From Basidiobolus meristosporus CBS 931.73 (lineage: Eukaryota; Basidiobolomycota; Basidiobolomycetes; Basidiobolales; Basidiobolaceae), in the NCBI GenBank assembly GCA_002104905.1, contig MCFE01000470.1, positions 1-64,000 of the forward strand: a stretch of 64,000 nt of DNA. Direction: 5' to 3'. Made by a program: the position numbers and the translations under genes. Positions 46,070 to 57,100 of this stretch are shown piece after piece (positions within the stretch are counted from its first letter, which is position 1; each line of letters starts with the position of its first letter). Below the pieces are notes generated by a model. It had not been told where the DNA came from. It did not search any database and worked only from the letters and a program-made list of their open reading frames with translations.

Positions 46070-46420
46070 CAGGTTGATCGAAGATATTTTCAGTGAGCAT
46101 ATTGCAGTCACTGAAGACCACAAGGTACTTGGAGTGGCCAAACCCCACATGTCTCATGAGTTCAAGCTGCGCATGCTTGGTGAAGTCCGTGTCCAGGTTG
46201 GGATAGATCTTTTTCAGGATCTATGCGACCAGATATTTGCTTCCTAACTTATCTACCATATCAACAGAGCATATTGCCATCGGAAAGACCATTAGGTTTG
46301 GCTCGGACGAATATCTGGTCAGGTGCTTCGTAAATTTTCGATTTCCACCCGAGTATTTCCATCTACTCCCACCGATCGAGGTTTTGGTTGGCATCTCTAG
46401 AAAATCCACCCCCCCCCCTC
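46070..46420 (-). pseudogene. Unrecognised coding-like fragment at the compartment edge
   Basis: Minus-strand frame SSEPNLMVFPMAICSVDMVD continues to GSKYLVA, then a stop. The same frame continues as ILKKIYPNLDTDFTKHAQLE and LMRHVGFGHSKYLVVFSDCN. The stop codon TAG follows GGTCGCA and could instead be the end of an intron (CATAG). The text looks protein-like, but no family was recognised. The base composition already resembles the gene-rich side. Confidence 0.35.
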
Positions 46421-47100
46421 TCTCTTAGCAGTCCCCAATCCAGTGGGTAGGCGGTTCATCACATTGGCTCGTCGGGTGGTGTGTGCATTGGGCATCTCTA
46501 GTTCGCAACCGTGCGAAGATTTTGCTCGTCAACCAGGCAGGTTCTTGGTTCCGGAGGGTGATTCTTGGGGACGGTTACGCCTCCACCCCGTCTACATATC
46601 AACGGTATCGTGGCACTCTCAACCATTGCAAATGGCGGCGGGATGAGAGCGTGCTTGGCTTATGAGGAAGTTTGCTGAGTGACTGGGTATCCAATATGGT
46701 AGTTCACTATGATAAGGTAGCGGATTTCAATTTTCCAAGGGTGATAAGGTTTATTCAAGCGCCTGGAAGTGATTCGGAACAAAAGGGGGGCAGATCTTCA
46801 CCGGTCTGCTATTGGGGTGGAGTAGAAGTGGTCCCACACCCGTAGAACCGATATCACAGCAAAAAAAGGGGGGTGGCATCATATATGAACAGCGGGATCC
46901 GTAGCAACCGTATTGGTATTCGCCGGTTGGGTTGATTGAGAAAATAAGAAGCGCCGATCGAAGGAACCTAAGCCCATGGCCCAGTCTCAACAAGACCCTC
47001 CCAACACTATAACCTAACCAACGGGCTCTATGTGTAGGTGGCAGGCTATTCCGAGGTGGAGGTGGAATCTTTTGGGCGACAAGGGAAGGGACCTACCCTC
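46421..47100. other. GC-richer intergenic sequence, no gene assigned
   Basis: Two overlapping plus-strand frames of 60-67 codons (46443-46665) and one minus-strand frame of 80 codons (46751-46993) are open. None shows a recognisable motif or splice pattern. Confidence 0.35.
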
Positions 47101-48037
47101 CTACAGGGTGACACCCCAGTAGAGCCCCACCACCACTCCGAGCGTCAATAACCAACGTGCACCCTGGGCGTTCACGTGGCCAGCGGAGCGAAGGATCGCG
47201 CAACGGGGATCCAGCGTGGTGGAGTCCACGGTCGACGCGGTGAAAGTCACCTTGGCATCGGAGCAGTACCCCTGACACTGATGGAACCGAGCGCTGGTGC
47301 ATTTGGACTCCGCCCTGTACAGGGTGTCATTGAGGGAGCCTCGGTCCTCCTTACCCCTGATCTCCACCCACATGGAAAGTCGGAGACCGGAGCAGTCGAG
47401 GGAGAGGGAGTAGTTGTCGGGGATGTCTGCCCTCGGGTCCAACACCTGCTCCCTAAGCGCTCGGGTCATGCCGTTGTAGAGGGAAACGATGTCTTCGGTA
47501 CCCTGCCAGTTCATATGGCTACCCCCGAAGGAGCAGTAGTTCGACCTGGTAGATTGGAGGGGACCCGTCACACCGGGCGTTGGGGAGAGACCGGGATCCG
47601 ATGCACCGATTGGATAGGTGGTGGTGGTGGTGGCAGGGGTCAAGGCGCTTGACGACTGCATGCTATACCAGCTGCAATATTTCGTGATCTGGGCAGGTGC
47701 GTAGGATTTGTCAGAGTCGGGACATCTGGCGACACACTGGTTCATCTCGGATTGGAACTTGGTGAAGGAGGGATTCGACGGATCGCACAATATGGGACCG
47801 AGCTTTTCCGGGGGGAATTCAGGGCCGGATCGGTATGGATGGGCCTGTCGTAGTAGTCGCTCGGCAATATCCTAGCAATCCGGGTCAGTACTCTGCTCAA
47901 GCATACCCCCGCCAATCTCTTACCTCAGCGCAATCCTCCACGCACTCTCCTAGGTCGTTGTCGAAGGGGAAGCCCATTCCCTGCGCAGTCAGGGTCGAAA
48001 GAGTCAACAAACTCGCCAGTATGACGGGGTAACGCAT
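47101..48037 (-). CDS. Secreted Cys-rich protein, possibly GPI-anchored
   Basis: Two exons, 47924-48037 and 47101-47871, joined across a 52-bp intron (GTAAGAG..CTAG), give 294 residues. The start is chosen because the upstream exon encodes a clean signal peptide, MRYPVILASLLTLSTLTAQG, followed by MGFPFDNDLGECVEDCAE. The mature part has Cys residues spaced through its first 110 residues (CVEDC, ILCDPS, NQCVARCPD, KYCSWYS). A Ser/Thr/Pro-rich linker follows (SALTPATTTTTYPIGAS), then a central domain with further Cys. The C-terminus is hydrophobic, ARWLLTLGVVVGLYWGVTL, as in GPI-anchored wall proteins. It is not a standard eight-Cys CFEM domain. Location at the cell surface is inferred; the function is unknown. 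It lies downstream of cyclin C on the same strand. Confidence 0.7.
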
Positions 48038-48527
48038 TGCTTGGTGGTGTGGTTATTTGCGTCCAACCTAAGATCCATCCAGATATATACTCCAAGTCTG
48101 TAGATTGCATCCGGAATCGGTTAGATTTAGGAGCCATGGTCGGCACACCCATCCACCCAAACGCCCAGCCAATACTCCCGAATTCGGGGTTGGTTCTGCT
48201 TCATTCGATCGGTGATATGGAGTTTATTGATGTGGGTAGAATCATTTGGAAATCGAGGTCTCACCCCAAATCTTTGTGATTCGTCCCAAGCTGGCATTGT
48301 GGTTCACTCCAGTGATGGTCGGTGTGATCTACCCTCCACGTGAATCACCGCGCACCAACTACACCAAGTCTCCCCAGCGAGCACTCGAGTTGAACACCAG
48401 GGGGTGGTCATGTGATGGAGGAAAAGGTTTATTCCGCCGGAAGAAGGATGCGGGGGGAAGGGGGAAGGGGGGATGAAAATTATGTTACAAACGAGGGAGA
48501 AGTGGACCCGAAGGGTGTGTGCAGGGC
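48038..48527. other. Intergenic region between cyclin C and the secreted protein gene
   Basis: Holds the 3' end of cyclin C and the promoter side of the minus-strand secreted protein gene. Frames across it (for example 48246-48476) have no recognisable content. Confidence 0.4.
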
Positions 48528-49920
48528 CTATTTCTTTCGCTGGTTCAGAGATCGAGACTGGGCTTGGGACTGGGACTGGGACTGAGATTGGGATAGGGAA
48601 GGTAGCGGAGGCGAGGTCCTCAGTTTGTTGATGATTGCTGGGACTTTGTCTTCCTTGAAGTCGCTCCAGAATTCGTAGAGGGTGATCAACTCCTGGGTGA
48701 TCTCCACGATCTAGGACGTATGAACGAATGATTAGGTTTTCCAGGAAACACGCCAAGCTGTTGACGAACTTACCTGCTCGATTTCCACCTGTAGGTCCGC
48801 GAACCATTGTCGCATATCCCTCTTCTCCACATGCTCGGGGTACAGGGAGCACATTAAGTAGATGGCGGCCAGGGCGATCATGTGCGGCGGGTACAACAAG
48901 CACAGATTAGTGCGATAGCTGTCGTTGACGATAAACCTTGGAAACAAAACCCCAGTCGATTAGAAAGGACGTTGAGGTTCGGATCAGAGTGGCAGTAGAA
49001 ATGCTTACCACGCGGTCTGCAGACAGGACCTTCCCAGCTTCAAGTCAGCCATATATCTAGGGTAAGATAGAGATGAACGAATCAGCGATGATCCCAGATA
49101 TACACACGTTTGCCCCGAGGTCACTTACATGGAGAGTGACCGGTATGGGTGGAAGATGATCAGATGGAACTGGAGATCTTCCAGCAGGTAAAACTCGCAC
49201 TCGGCCAGAACATGATGATCGTAAGGAAAAGGGATGGCCTCCCTGGGCTCTAGAGTATCGGGCCAAGAGTTACCATCTGAGGGGGAGAGCTCAGGTTACC
49301 TCGCGGCAATAGCAAACACTTACCCAGCAGCATGTTTTTGGTCTCGTGAACAATGGTCCGAATGTGATGGGGAGATTCCTCAATCTTACACGCCAGATAC
49401 ATACACGTCGATGCCACCAGGTACGGATCGATCACACGAAAACTATTTCTAAACAAAGTGTAACACCCAAGTAAGCAACCGAGGGCCAGTACCAAAGCGA
49501 CCTTGTTCGAGTGAGAAAGTCCCCTTACTTGGCGTAGAACCGTTTGAAATACACCAAGGCGGTGGCGGTGACCTGTTGACGTAATTGCAGCCTTTTACCT
49601 AGCTTGTGCATCACTGTCGAAGTCGCATTAGACTCTATAGAGAAAGGGCTGGGCCAGCGCCAAACCTCGTCCACGCACGGGCCCCGCCTAACCAAGTGGA
49701 AACGAAGACTCACGGTTCGCGAAATAGATCTCTATCCGGAAAATATCCGCCGCCTCGGCGTACTGCAGGTCCTCCAGCTTGTTTTTCTGCAGGGAAGTGC
49801 GATCTAACTTCCAGTATTTACTAGGAACGCGTCGAGAAGATACGATTAGAGCCTGGTTCGCAACAAAGCATGAGTTGAAGAGGAATACAATTGTGAGGAA
49901 TCCCAGTAGTTCGCCGCCAT
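48528..49920 (-). CDS. SSN8: Cyclin C, Mediator kinase-module cyclin
   Basis: Eight exons on the minus strand: 49889-49920, 49714-49820, 49529-49613, 49324-49448, 49129-49276, 49009-49056, 48774-48936 and 48528-48710. They join in frame to 296 residues. All introns are GT..AG and 47-100 bp long. Diagnostic segments are MAANYWDSSQFKYWKLDR at the start, KRLQLRQQVTATALVYFKRF in the first cyclin fold, DPYLVASTCMYLACKIEESP, CEFYLLEDLQFHLIIFHPYR, and NDSYRTNLCLLYPPHMIALA in the second fold. Human and yeast cyclin C have about 280-320 residues, so the length fits. Cyclin C pairs with Cdk8/Ssn3 in the Mediator kinase module in the nucleus and modulates RNA polymerase II transcription, including stress genes. 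The C-terminus is an unusual SQ-repeat tail followed by LNQRKK. The gene is divergent from RPP1, with 386 bp between start codons. Confidence 0.93.
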
Positions 49921-50306
49921 CGTTGTCTGGCTTGTAGTTGAGCGTGGAAAGGGTTAGGGGCGTTAAGTTGGTTGATGTGGGACAATCCCCAAGAACAATG
50001 TGATTCGCATGGAGCTTGCTCACTGGAACGGAATTGATCGCAGTTAGGGTTGGGTTGCTAAGCAAAATGATTAAATTCCGGCCAGATTTGATGATTATTC
50101 GGTGCAGATGAGAGTAGATCTACGAGCCAGCAAAAACTGGCAAAAACTGGCAAAAACGGGCGACAACGCGCAAAAACCAGGGGTCATCACCAAAAAAGGC
50201 GAAGTAAAAAAAAGAAAAATACCCTGGACTGGGATGGAAGTGGATCTAACAAAAGGGGTGGGCGAGGACTGGTGGATCCTTCTCCTTTGCAACCATCGAG
50301 ATTAAG
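49921..50306. promoter_or_regulatory. Shared promoter region of cyclin C and RPP1
   Basis: The 386 bp between two divergent start codons must hold both promoters. No TATA box was seen for either gene. A short tandem repeat lies at 50131-50160. Confidence 0.55.
50131..50160. repeat. Short tandem repeat CAAAAACTGG
   Basis: About three units of a 10-11 bp motif (CAAAAACTGG) in the RPP1 upstream region, with a related CAAAAACCAGG further on. Confidence 0.6.
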
Positions 50307-50691
50307 ATGTCTGCCGAACAAGCTATTGTCTACGCTGCCCTCATCCTCCAAGACGACGGTGTTGAGATCACCGTAAGTTCTTGATTCACCACCATGCTGC
50401 ATCGGTGTTCCCCGTTTACTGACTGTCTCCCTTTAGGCTGATAAACTCACCGCCCTCACCAAGGCTGCCAACGTCGAAGTCGAGCCCGTCTGGGCCTCTC
50501 TCTTCGCCAAGGCTTTGGCCGGCAAGAACCTCGGTGACTTGTTGATGAACGTTGGTTCCGCTGGTGCCGCTCCCGCCGCTGCTGGTGGTGCTGCTGCCGC
50601 CGGTGCTGCTGAAGATGCTCCTGCTGCTGAGGAGAAGGAAGAAGCCAAGGAAGAGTCTGATGACGATATGGGCTTCGGTCTCTTCGATTAA
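50307..50691 (+). CDS. RPP1: 60S acidic ribosomal protein P1
   Basis: Exons 50307-50372 and 50437-50691, with a 64-bp intron (GTAAGT..TTTAG), encode 106 residues, the usual P1 length. The N-terminal helical domain reads [20 protein letters not shown], then [21 protein letters not shown] flexible Ala/Gly hinge follows, and an acidic tail ends in [12 protein letters not shown], the conserved peptide that contacts elongation factors. P1 pairs with P2 on P0 to form the lateral stalk of the large ribosomal subunit. The codons are C-ending and GC-rich, as expected for a highly expressed gene and unlike the transposon compartment. An AATAAA lies about 45 bp past the stop. Confidence 0.95.
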
Positions 50692-51055
50692 GCAGATGGT
50701 TGTATTCATCCCGATCTCTTAACCAACAAACCAACAATAAATATTGCCTTTGTGCTATTCACGCGTCTCGCAATCGCCCTTTGTTGCTCATTTTCCTCGT
50801 TCCTCAATGGATGGGTGGAGTCGGAAAAGATTCAGGCTGCAACACCAATGCCAACTCCATTACACCTCGCTAGACCAATCCTTCATCGAGATCGAAGTCC
50901 AGAGTAGATCCCGATCTTTTCGGGAAATACGGAAATCGGCTGATCTCGGTTAGTTGAAAGCTAAAATCCCCCCTTTTTAAGTGTCAGCTGGTTACTCTCT
51001 AATACCGGTGGACAGCCGACACGTTGAACAGACCGCCTCCCACTAGACAACGAAC

Positions 51056-51827
51056 ATGTTAGAGAACTGGTCGTACACGGACATCTTTTTCCTACTGGCT
51101 CTTCCTGTTCTGCTTCATTTCACCTTGACGAAGCTGTGGTTTTCCAAATACGCAAAGTCCGGCAAGAAGGTAAGATTCAGTGGGAAAGACCAGGTAGTTG
51201 AGCACGAGGCCGGGGAAGAGAAGGAGGGCGAGACCGCCGAGGAGAACAAGAGCTCGGATGGGAATGAGGCTACCAAGTAAGTGTCCCCCCCGGAACCTCC
51301 CTGTGAACCTTCTTCCCTGACAATTCCAACCGAAAGTGAGAAGAAAAAGCGAGAGTTTCCTCCGTTGAGGCCACCCGAGGATTACCCGTTCACCGCGAAG
51401 GAGCTGGCCAAATTTGACGGCTCCGATCCGGAACTCCCGGTCTATGTAGCCATCAAAGGAGTGGTGTTCGATGTCACTTGGAACAGAACCGCCTACGCAC
51501 CGGGAAGCGGTTACCATGTGTTTGCCGGCAAAGATGCCTCCAAAGTAACCCGCTTCTCCCATTTCCACTGCGGACAAAACGACTCATCCGTATTTCCTAG
51601 GCACTTGGAATGAGCTCACTAAAAGCCGAAGATTGCACTGCAGACTACAGCAGCCTGAATGACAAGCAGGTAAACAACCACCTTTCCTTTTCCTTTTCTT
51701 TGGGTTGAAACCCTCGCTGACCAACCCCTACTCTAACCTAACTGGTAAACAGAGAGAAACCCTAGATGGCTGGTACAAATTTTTCATGAAGCGGTACAGT
51801 ATTGTTGGTCGGGTTACTCAAAACTAG
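51056..51827 (+). CDS. DAP1: DAP1/PGRMC-like heme-binding membrane protein
   Basis: Four exons (51056-51276, 51337-51544, 51601-51669, 51753-51827) with GT..AG introns of 56-83 bp join to 190 residues. An N-terminal membrane segment lies at about residues 9-27 (IFFLLALPVLLHFTLTKLWF). A charged linker of about 60 residues follows. Then comes a cytochrome b5-like domain of the MAPR family: FTAKELAKFDGSD, VYVAIKGVVFDVTWN, GSGYHVFAGKDASK, ALGMSSLK and WYKFFMKRYSIVGRV. Tyr127 and Tyr133 sit at the positions of the two heme-pocket tyrosines of PGRMC1 (six apart). MAPR proteins bind heme and support cytochrome P450 steps of sterol synthesis in the endoplasmic reticulum. Vertebrate PGRMC1 has a similar size and membrane topology; yeast Dap1 is shorter. 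Confidence 0.92.
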
Positions 51828-52600
51828 AGAAATTTCGAATCACGCACTTGTGAAGCGACAATAAAGCACCCTCCTGAATAAAGCGGACTCTTTAAAATGA
51901 CGCAGCGGTTGCATGCCGGACAATGGTCACTTCTTTAACAGAGCGGAGGCATGTTTCGGCCAAACCATAGTCATGCTGCCATATAGTTTGTTGGATACTG
52001 ACCATAGATCAGATTGCTGCTGCTATAGTACGCCCACTACGCAACTAGTTGTCAATATTTAGCAATTTGTTTAAAATAGCAAACCAATTCGGCATGTACA
52101 CATCCAATAAAAAACGGATATTTTGGATGGAATTTTTAGGGTGTGAATTGTCATCAGGGCTAGGGTTTAGGCGGGATTTTCTTGGTCATATCACTGTGAC
52201 ATTGCCTTACCAGGGATGATTTTTTTAGAGATCGGCTGATGTTTTTTCTGTTGATTTTTTTGGTGAGTGACAGTTACGGTGAAATCCAGGGAACCAATGC
52301 TATTGGCCACCTCCCTGTTGAAGAATTGTTAATCCTTCTGATTTAGGTTGGCGATCCCACTAATTCACCCATCTATGCTTGGATATTAATGGTGCCAGGT
52401 TCGCGAATATTGACATAGGTATGCGCAATACTGGCAAATTCATCTAGAGTTTAAAGAGGGACTTTTACTACAAATATCCCTGGAGCAGTCTTAAAGGCCA
52501 GTAATGTAGATAATTTAATGGAAATCAGATCAATTAGCGGATTCCTTGACAATCTATTCCAAAAGCGGGTTCAACCAATCAACAAAAGTCCAGCACTCGA
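51828..52600. other. Intergenic sequence, no gene recognised
   Basis: Contains the 3' flank of DAP1, then sequence rich in stops. The last part probably belongs to the gypsy relic that becomes recognisable at 52613. Confidence 0.4.
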
Positions 52601-52612
52601 TTTTGTACAAGG

Positions 52613-53210
52613 GTGGTCAAGACCCTACGCATAGAATCAACAACATTGTGGTGGATATTGGTTGCCATCAATCATGCAACTGGCTGGCCAATTGTACGAG
52701 CAGCAATGAATCCAGAGTACCAAGAGATACGGCAAAATCACTCTTATGGGGCATCAGAAATAAAAATGACATGCGTAAACGTACCGAACGAGAATTGGAG
52801 AAATTAAGACACCACCGCCAAGTAGCGGAAGAAGCTCAGAAGCAGGTAGCAATGAAAATGCAACTACACTGAAACCAAGCAGTAAAAGAACGGAAGGATG
52901 AGCTGAAGAAAGGAGACCAGGCATGAATCCGGAATCAAGCGCGAATGAAATTTATGTCAGTTTGACTGGGTCCCTTCAAGATTACTCGAAAGATGCAGCT
53001 TGGAACATGTCAGCTAAAGGAACAGAATGGTCAAAATTTATAGGAATTATATCACGGCAATTGCCTTACAAAGGCATCATACGACATACCAAGCCGAAGA
53101 AGAGCGAATCCAGGAGAATCCTCAAACTTAAGAAGGGAAGAATGTCAAAGACAATACGAATCAAAGGCAACAAGTGAAATATGCACTGATTATAAGAAGG
53201 ATGATCCGAA
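52613..53210 (+). pseudogene. Gypsy integrase relic
   Basis: Fragments of an integrase in shifting frames. WILVAINHATGWPIVRAAMN is the strand around the first catalytic Asp, where that residue has been lost. ERELEKLRHHRQVAEEAQKQ and LGPFKITRKMQLGTCQLKEQ recall the C-terminal GPF/Y region. No intact frame over 110 codons remains. It is unrelated in detail to the intact element that follows, so it is an older insertion. Confidence 0.65.
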
Positions 53211-53406
53211 ACAACACTATATAAGCATCTGGATAAGGGTCCAGTATTACACAGATATAACACTACCACAGCTCTGGAGCAGAACAGAATCGTATCACTT
53301 TAGTAAAATAAAGTGTGTCTATTAAACATGTCGAAATTATAAATGGACGCTGGAATTCAAGACAGGCTTCTTTTGGATACTTGATGGATCAGATTCCATA
53401 ATTTTC

Positions 53407-53716
53407 TGTTATGATTTAAATCCTAACTAGTCACTACCGATCACTTGAACACTACTGATCGAACACCTGGAATTCCACACAGACGATCAATCGCACTCAG
53501 TGATACACACGTTATTTAATACATCTTGAACCCTCCTTTTGGAAGCTTGCCCTACGTTATCGGAAGCTCTCCCTCCGAGGCTATCTCTATATAAACTCCT
53601 TTGAACACTATCAATAAAGCATCAACCTTTTACCGGTTCATCAACTATTCAGATAACCTCTCTGATTCGTATTGGACATCCTCCGGTCCTCCTCCGCTTG
53701 CCCTCGATTCATAACA
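53407..53716 (+). repeat. 5' LTR of the intact gypsy element
   Basis: TGTTATGATTTA to TTCATAACA. It holds a TATA box (TATATAAA, 53588-53595) followed by AATAAA at 53613-53618, the usual U3-R layout. It acts as promoter for the genomic RNA. Confidence 0.95.
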
Positions 53717-53727
53717 TTGGTAGCAGC
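53717..53727 (+). other. Primer-binding site of the intact gypsy element
   Basis: TTGGTAGCAGC begins right after the LTR. TGGTAGCAG is complementary to the CTGCTACCA 3' end found in many initiator tRNA-Met genes. The older gypsy at 11189-11198 has the same site. Confidence 0.7.
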
Positions 53728-53759
53728 GAACCTCCGATCTCCAAAAAACAAAAACCTCC

Positions 53760-53962
53760 GTACCTCCCAGAAACTTTTCCAATCTCTCAGAAACTCTTCC
53801 GATCTCCCAGAAACTTTTCCAATCTCTCAGAAACTCTTCCGATCTCCCAGAAACTTTTCCAATCTCTCAGAAACTCTTCCGATCTCCCAGAAACTCTTCC
53901 GATCTCCCAGAAACTCTTCCGATCTCCCAGATATTCTTCCAATTGTCCAGAGATACCCTCCG
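53760..53962 (+). repeat. 20-bp tandem repeat in the gypsy leader
   Basis: About ten units of GATCTCCCAGAAACTCTTCC and its variant AATCTCTCAGAAACTTTTCC, the first and last ones diverged. Because 20 is not a multiple of three, three consecutive units repeat the reading frame. Two plus-strand frames stay open right across (53672-54121 and 53698-54117). Confidence 0.9.
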
Positions 53963-54113
53963 TACCTGCCCGAGACCCTCCCAACCTCCCAGAGAAACCC
54001 TCCGTTTCACTCAAAAAAAGAAAAAAAACAGTACCCAGTCAATTCTGCCAGAGAACCAGCCCCCTTGGTAAACACACCCGCCTACCGCAAATCAAACAAT
54101 ACCCAAAAACAAA

Positions 54114-57100
54114 ATGAGTGAAGAAAAGCCAAAATTTAGCTCTTCAGAAGAAATGTTGGCCTATATTGAGAGTCTTGAACAACAAGTTGCTGAGTTAGCC
54201 GGTCAAGGACAGTCCCACACAACTGAGCCTGCGGCCCTCCCTAGTCTGGACCCAAGAATGGGTAGGCAGACAGACTTGGACTCTTTACATTTTGTGAACA
54301 CCCAGAGATCATGGTTTACTGGTCAAGGTATACAGAGAGAGGGTGAAGCCTCATCTGTAAGACCTGCGGTGCCTCCCAATTCCTTGAATCTTGGAGAAGA
54401 TGGGCAAGGCTCTCTGGACTTCACAAAACAATATAGAGCAACAAATCTGAAACTTCAGAAACCCAACATCTTTGAAGGCAAAAGACACACTGCCACTCTA
54501 GAGACTTGGATATTTGAAGTAGAGCAGTACCTATACTTCTCAGATGACTCTGAAGAAGTCAAAGTACATTATGCCTGTTCACTTTTCAGAAAGGAAGCAA
54601 CCATGTGGTGGAAACTTCACATTCAAGGAATGAATAGGGGCATCTTTCCACCCATAGCCTCCTGGGCTGACTTTGTTAAAGCATTGAGAAAGAGGTTTAC
54701 ACCTATCAATGCTGATAGAATGGCAAGAGAAAAACTGTCCAAACTCTTTCAAGCCAAGTCTGTTCAAGAGTACAATGAGCAGTTTAACTTGCTTAGTATG
54801 GAAATTCAAAACATGCCTGATACTGAACTACTTGAGCAATACCTAAGAGGCCTGAAATCCAACACTAGATGGGAAATTGAATACAAAGACCCCAAAACCC
54901 TAGTAGAGGCTATGGAACTGGCAGAAAGATATGATGCCATACACTTCAGAAGGGCTGTCAACCACAGAATTGGTCACTCAAGAACTACTACAGGCCTCAA
55001 AGCCAATAACCACATACCTATTGGTAGTCAACCAATCACTGAACAAGGTGCACACTACCCCCACACACTGGAGCCTATGGACCTAGATGTTATGCAGAGC
55101 ACACCAAGACCTTCTAAAGAGGAATGCTTCAAGCTTGGACTATGCTTTTACTGCAAGGAACAGGGTCATAAAGTCAATGAATGCCCAAAGAGGCCATTAC
55201 AAAGAGTATTCCAACTCTCCACTAAGGAGGAGGAGCACACAATCAGCCTTGTTAAGGAGTATCAGAGGACTCAGAGCTTATATACTACCCCAAAGATGCT
55301 GAAACTCCCAGGGATTCTCAACAACAACCAATGTGTCTCTGTACTCATTGACAGTGGAGCAACTGATGTCTACATTTCAAAAGATGTAGCTGATCAGATG
55401 AAGCTACAAACAATCCCTTGCCCCCCAATTCACATCCTCTGTGCCACCAAGGAATCAATTATAGTGAACAGCAGGACTGAACCCTTGACTTTACAAATCA
55501 GGGACTTCCAAGACACCATTTCCCCAATTATCATACCCCAAGCCAACTTTGAAATCAATGTGGGACAAACTTGGCTAAGAAAGCACAATCCTGACATAAA
55601 CTGGCAGACTCAGGAAGTTGTAATCAACAAGGATGATGCAAAATATCATCTGTCACCCAAACCAACCCTGGACAAAGGCAATGCACCAGAACACACCATA
55701 TCAAAGAAACAGTTTGCCCACTCTATCAGACAGAATCCCAAACTGTTGCACATGATAGCCTTTGCCAAAATCCAAGAGACCACAGAAGTGACAAATGACA
55801 GGCTCAAGACCTTGTTAGCAGAGTTTCAAGAGGTTTTTCCCAAGGAAATCCCTGCACTACCCCCAAGCAGAGAGATTGACCATGCCATAGAAGTAACAGA
55901 TGATAAACCAAGAAACAGAGCCCCATATAAGTTCTCCCCAAAGGAAATGGAGACTTTGAAGGAAACATTGAAGGACTACCTGGCTAAAGGCTGGATAAAA
56001 CCCAGTAAATCACCATGGGGAGCTCCAGTACTCTTTGCTCCAAAGAAGGATGGGAAGCTACGGTTCTGTGTGGACTACAGGGCCCTAAATGCAATCACTG
56101 TCAGAAATTCCTACCCATTACCAAGAATTGATGCCCTCTTTGACCAACTGGGGAAGGCAAAGATATTCTCTAAAATAGACCTGGCATCTGGATATCACCA
56201 AATCAGAATTAAGCCTGAAGACACCTCTAAGACAGCATTCAACACAAGATATGGTCATTATGAGTTTGTTGTGATGAGCTTTGGCCTGACTAATGCCCCA
56301 GCAACATTTCAGACACTCATGAATAGCATCCTGGAACCATATTTAGAGAAATTTGTCCTGGTCTACTTAGATGACATTCTGATCTATAGTACCAGCATGG
56401 ATGACCACATGAAGCACTTGAAGACAGTACTGGCTATACTAAAAAAGCACAAGCTATATGCACAACTTCCTAAGTGTGAATTCCTCACCAGATCAGTTGA
56501 ATACCTTGGTCACATAATCTCAGATAAAGGACTACACATGGATCCAGCCAAGATAGATGCTATCCAGAAATGGGAAGCCCCAAAGTCACTCACTGAAATG
56601 AGATCCTTCCTGGGACTTGCATCATATTACAGAAGATTCATCAGGGACTTTGCAACTATTGCAGCCCCCCTTACAGACTTGACCAAAAAAGAGAAAGACT
56701 ATATATGGACCCCAAACTGTGAGACAGCTTTCCTAACTCTGAAAGAAAAGCTATGCCAAACCCCTGTGCTTCAGTTGCCTGATTTCTCAGAACCTTTCTG
56801 TGTATACACTGATGCTTCAGATCTAGCTGTTGGAGGGGTACTGACTCAAAAAGAACACCCGGTTGCTTATGAGTCCAAAAAGCTATCAGTAACTGAACAA
56901 AACTACCCAGTCCATGAAAAAGAACTCTATGCCATACTACATTGTCTGAGAGTGTGGAGATGCTACTTGGAGGGCAAACACTTTGTGGTATATACAGATC
57001 ATGCATCCCTAAGATACATTCACACCCAGAAGCTATTATCCAGAAGAATAACTAGATGGATTGAAGAACTACAACAATTTGATTTTAAAATCCACTACCT

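Noticed and set aside
46443-46665. Possible mitochondrial ribosomal protein (RAKILLVNQAGSWF)
   Set aside because: A brief resemblance to the bL33 start does not continue. The conserved C-terminal segment of that family is absent.
47176-47652. A 158-codon plus-strand frame
   Set aside because: It is antisense to the Cys-rich secreted protein, which has a signal peptide, an intron with good splice sites and a sensible C-terminus. The plus frame has none of these.
50416-50737. Minus-strand frames of 71-97 codons across RPP1
   Set aside because: They are shadows of the GC-rich P1 coding sequence. The Ala/Gln/Ser runs come from its Ala-Gly hinge codons.
52546-52872. A 108-codon frame as a host gene
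   Set aside because: The neighbouring frame reads WILVAINHATGWPIVRA, an integrase motif, so this is a frameshifted gypsy relic.
53760-53962. CRISPR-like array
   Set aside because: The 20-bp units are contiguous with no spacers, the genome is eukaryotic, and the array sits inside a retrotransposon leader.
53672-54121. Two overlapping frames of 139 and 149 codons as protein genes
   Set aside because: They are produced by the 20-bp tandem repeat in the gypsy leader, and both encode the same rotating peptide. They are mentioned as a leader feature only.
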